From Streptomyces ruber (GTDB lineage Bacteria > Actinomycetota > Actinomycetes > Streptomycetales > Streptomycetaceae): 64,000 nt of DNA. The notes below the pieces were generated by a model, which saw only the letters and a program-made list of their open reading frames with translations, was not told where the DNA came from and made no database searches. Made by a program: the position numbers and the translations under genes. Within the stretch, counting starts at the first letter, position 1, and every line of letters begins with the position of its first letter. The stretch spans positions 1 to 64,000 of the forward strand of contig NZ_BMQK01000004.1 of the NCBI RefSeq assembly GCF_014648075.1, given 5' to 3'. Below are positions 62,350 through 64,000 of this stretch, one piece after another.

Positions 62350-63662
62350 CACAGCAGCACCAGGGTGCACAGGGCGGCCAGGGGGCCGCCGGTACGGAGA
62401 ACCCGTACGCGCGGTCGTACGCGAGCCAGTACGGCCTCCCCCGGCAGCGGACGGAGGAGCCGCCGCTGCCCGAGGACACCGGGACGCGGGCGGAGGACGG
62501 ACCCGCCGCGCCGCCGCAGTCCGGAAAGCCCGCGAAGCCCGGCCGCGACCGCTACCTCGACCTGCTGCGCGGCATCGCGCTGGTCCGTGTCGTGGTCTAC
62601 CACGTCTTCGGCTGGGCGTGGCTGTCGATCGTGTTCCCGTCCATGGGCGTGATGTTCGCGCTGGCGGGCTCGCTGATGGCGCGCTCGCTGAGCCGCCCGG
62701 CGTGGGGTGTGATCCGGGGCAGGATCCGCCGGCTGCTGCCCCCGCTGTGGGCGTTCGGCGCGCTGGTGCTGACGCTGCTGTTCGTGGGCGGCTGGAACCC
62801 CGCCGACGGGGGCACCTGGAGCCTGGCGAGCGTGCTGAACTACGTGTTCCCGCTCGGCGCCCCGCCCTACCCCGAGGAGGCCGGCTTCCCGGGCGGGCTG
62901 CTGGACGGGACCTGGGCGGCGCAGGCGGCGGAGGTGCTGTGGTACCTGCGCACCTACCTGTGGTTCGTGCTCGCGTCCCCGCTGCTGCTGTGGGCGTTCC
63001 GGCGGGCGCCGTGGGTGACGCTGCTCGCGCCGATGGCGCTGACGGCGGTCGTGGGCACCGGACTGGTGAGGATCCCCGGCGAGACCGGCAACGCCGTCAC
63101 CGACTTCGCCGTCTACGGCAGCTGCTGGGTGCTGGGCTTCGCCCACCAGGAGGGCATGCTCACGAAGGTGCCCCGCTACCTCGCCGTCTCGCTCGCGGCG
63201 CTGGTCATGGCCTTCGGCCTGTGGTGGGCGTCCGGCCACCTCACCGCCGACGGCTGGGACCTGAACAGCATCCCGCTCGCCCAGGCGACCTGGTCCTTCG
63301 GCTTCGTGGTCATCCTGCTGCTGTACTCGCCGTCCTGGCAGGAGCTGCCCGGCCGGCTCGCCAAGTGGGACAGGCTGGTGACGCTCGCCAACAACCGGGC
63401 GGTCACGATCTACCTCTGGCACAACCTGCTGATCGCGTGCACGGTCCTGATCGTCGACAAGTTCTACGAGCTGCCGTTCATGGACGAGCGGATGATGGAC
63501 GCGCTGTCCACGACGTACACGATGTGGATGTTCATCCTGACCTGGCCGCTGATCGGGCTGGCGATCGTGACGGTGGGCTGGGTCGAGGACATCGCCGCGA
63601 AGCGGAGGCCGAGGCTGTGGCCGGACGGGTCGCGGCGGGGAACCGGGCGGCGCAGGGGCTGA
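62346..63662 (+). CDS. Acyltransferase-3 (OafA-type) integral membrane protein
   Basis: 438 residues. A Pro/Gln-rich cytoplasmic start (about 1-65) leads to the family motif RYLDLLRGIALVRVVVYH with the Arg and His expected for acyl transfer, and about ten membrane helices (MFALAGSLMAR, LWAFGALVLTLLFVGG, AVTIYLWHNLLIA and others). Such enzymes O-acylate surface polysaccharides. The ATG at 62346 overlaps matB's stop by 4 bp, so it is translated with matB and probably modifies its polymer. Confidence 0.9.
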   Translation: MTQQHQGAQGGQGAAGTENPYARSYASQYGLPRQRTEEPPLPEDTGTRAEDGPAAPPQSGKPAKPGRDRYLDLLRGIALVRVVVYHVFGWAWLSIVFPSMGVMFALAGSLMARSLSRPAWGVIRGRIRRLLPPLWAFGALVLTLLFVGGWNPADGGTWSLASVLNYVFPLGAPPYPEEAGFPGGLLDGTWAAQAAEVLWYLRTYLWFVLASPLLLWAFRRAPWVTLLAPMALTAVVGTGLVRIPGETGNAVTDFAVYGSCWVLGFAHQEGMLTKVPRYLAVSLAALVMAFGLWWASGHLTADGWDLNSIPLAQATWSFGFVVILLLYSPSWQELPGRLAKWDRLVTLANNRAVTIYLWHNLLIACTVLIVDKFYELPFMDERMMDALSTTYTMWMFILTWPLIGLAIVTVGWVEDIAAKRRPRLWPDGSRRGTGRRRG

Positions 63663-63909
63663 GGGAGGCGGGCACCCGTGTCGGGACTGGACCGGACGGC
63701 TGATCCGGCCGGGCGGGGCGTGGCCGTGCGGTGACACGCCCGCCGCTCCCGCCGGATCCCCGAAAGGCGCCGCCCGGCCGTCCGGGCCGGAGTAGCGTGG
63801 GGACGCCGGTTCGATTCGGCCAGTGGCGCGGACGGGCCGGTGGGTCCTGGTCCTGCGGGCGGGAGTGTCCCGCCCCAGCCGTAATCGTGACCGATCGACG
63901 GGAACCGCC

Positions 63910-64000
63910 ATGGAACCGCTTGACTTCGACAGCGACGACCTGGAGCTGACCGAGGAGGTCCTCAGCAGGGCCTACACCAGAATGCGGCTCGGTGGCGAGG
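63910..64000 (+). CDS. AraC-family regulator, N-terminal fragment (cut by the window end)
   Basis: Only the first 30 codons are inside the window: MEPLDFDSDDLELTEEVLSR followed by AYTRMRLGGE. This opening (DLE-x-TEE-x-LSR-x-Y-x-RMR) resembles the sensing domain of a group of actinobacterial AraC regulators; recognition rests on pattern memory. Ribosome site ACGGGAA before the ATG. The rest is outside. Confidence 0.5.
   Translation, partial: MEPLDFDSDDLELTEEVLSRAYTRMRLGGE

Overview
The window looks like a chromosomal core segment of a Streptomyces species or a very close actinomycete. Evidence: very high G+C with strong third-position GC bias, GTG/TTG starts, the mtrA-mtrB-lpqB operon, the SmpB/ssrA pair whose tag reads ANTKRDSSQQAFALAA, NAD-glutamate dehydrogenase of the very large class, and a gene order that (from memory, not searched) matches the S. 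coelicolor stretch from about SCO3018 down to SCO2960, including the pkaA-pkaB-prfB and ftsE-ftsX-ctp-smpB runs. I see no insertion sequence, prophage, CRISPR array or tRNA gene; this is mostly conserved backbone.

Layout. 1-137: 3' end of a 5S rRNA (end of an rRNA operon) and its terminator. 192-5823 (minus): five-gene MoxR/DUF58/DUF4350/DUF4129/membrane-protein operon. 5964-11742 (plus): mtnA, then the MtrAB two-component system with the LpqB lipoprotein. 11948-14810 (plus): ComF-like phosphoribosyltransferase, long-form ribosome hibernation factor, orphan LuxR-type response regulator. 14881-16705 (minus): YcaQ-like DNA glycosylase and a GNAT acetyltransferase. 17026-19845: secA, followed by about 620 bp of degenerate pyrimidine-rich repeats and an Rv3235-like gene. 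21296-28651: DUF6912 protein, HAD hydrolase, DJ-1/PfpI protein and NAD-GDH.

28824-35491 is a cell-surface polymer block: GtrA flippase-like protein, TagH/TagG-type ABC exporter, and a bifunctional GT2/CDP-glycerol glycerophosphotransferase, interrupted by a TetR regulator (with a 32-bp repeat operator candidate), a 3 x 28-bp tandem repeat, and the divergent ohrR/ohr peroxide pair. 35605-39323 (minus) is a sugar ABC importer without its own ATPase, whose MalF-like permease carries a large extracellular insertion. 39525-43724 (minus) is a 1399-residue FHA plus EssC/EccC-like ATPase protein, divergent from two membrane Ser/Thr kinases (pkaA, pkaB).

47681-54554 (plus) is core: prfB, an LAETG-type sortase substrate, (minus) a zinc-ribbon microprotein, ftsE-ftsX, a secreted S41 protease, smpB and tmRNA. 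54643-58133: LacI regulator, MFS transporter and LysR regulator. 58289-63662: a translationally coupled surface-polysaccharide operon resembling matA-matB (mycelial aggregation) plus an acyltransferase. The window ends inside a probable AraC-family regulator. The most interesting places are the FHA/EssC-like protein beside two kinases, the matAB-acyltransferase operon, the MalF-like insertion, and several unexplained repeats and palindromes in intergenic DNA.
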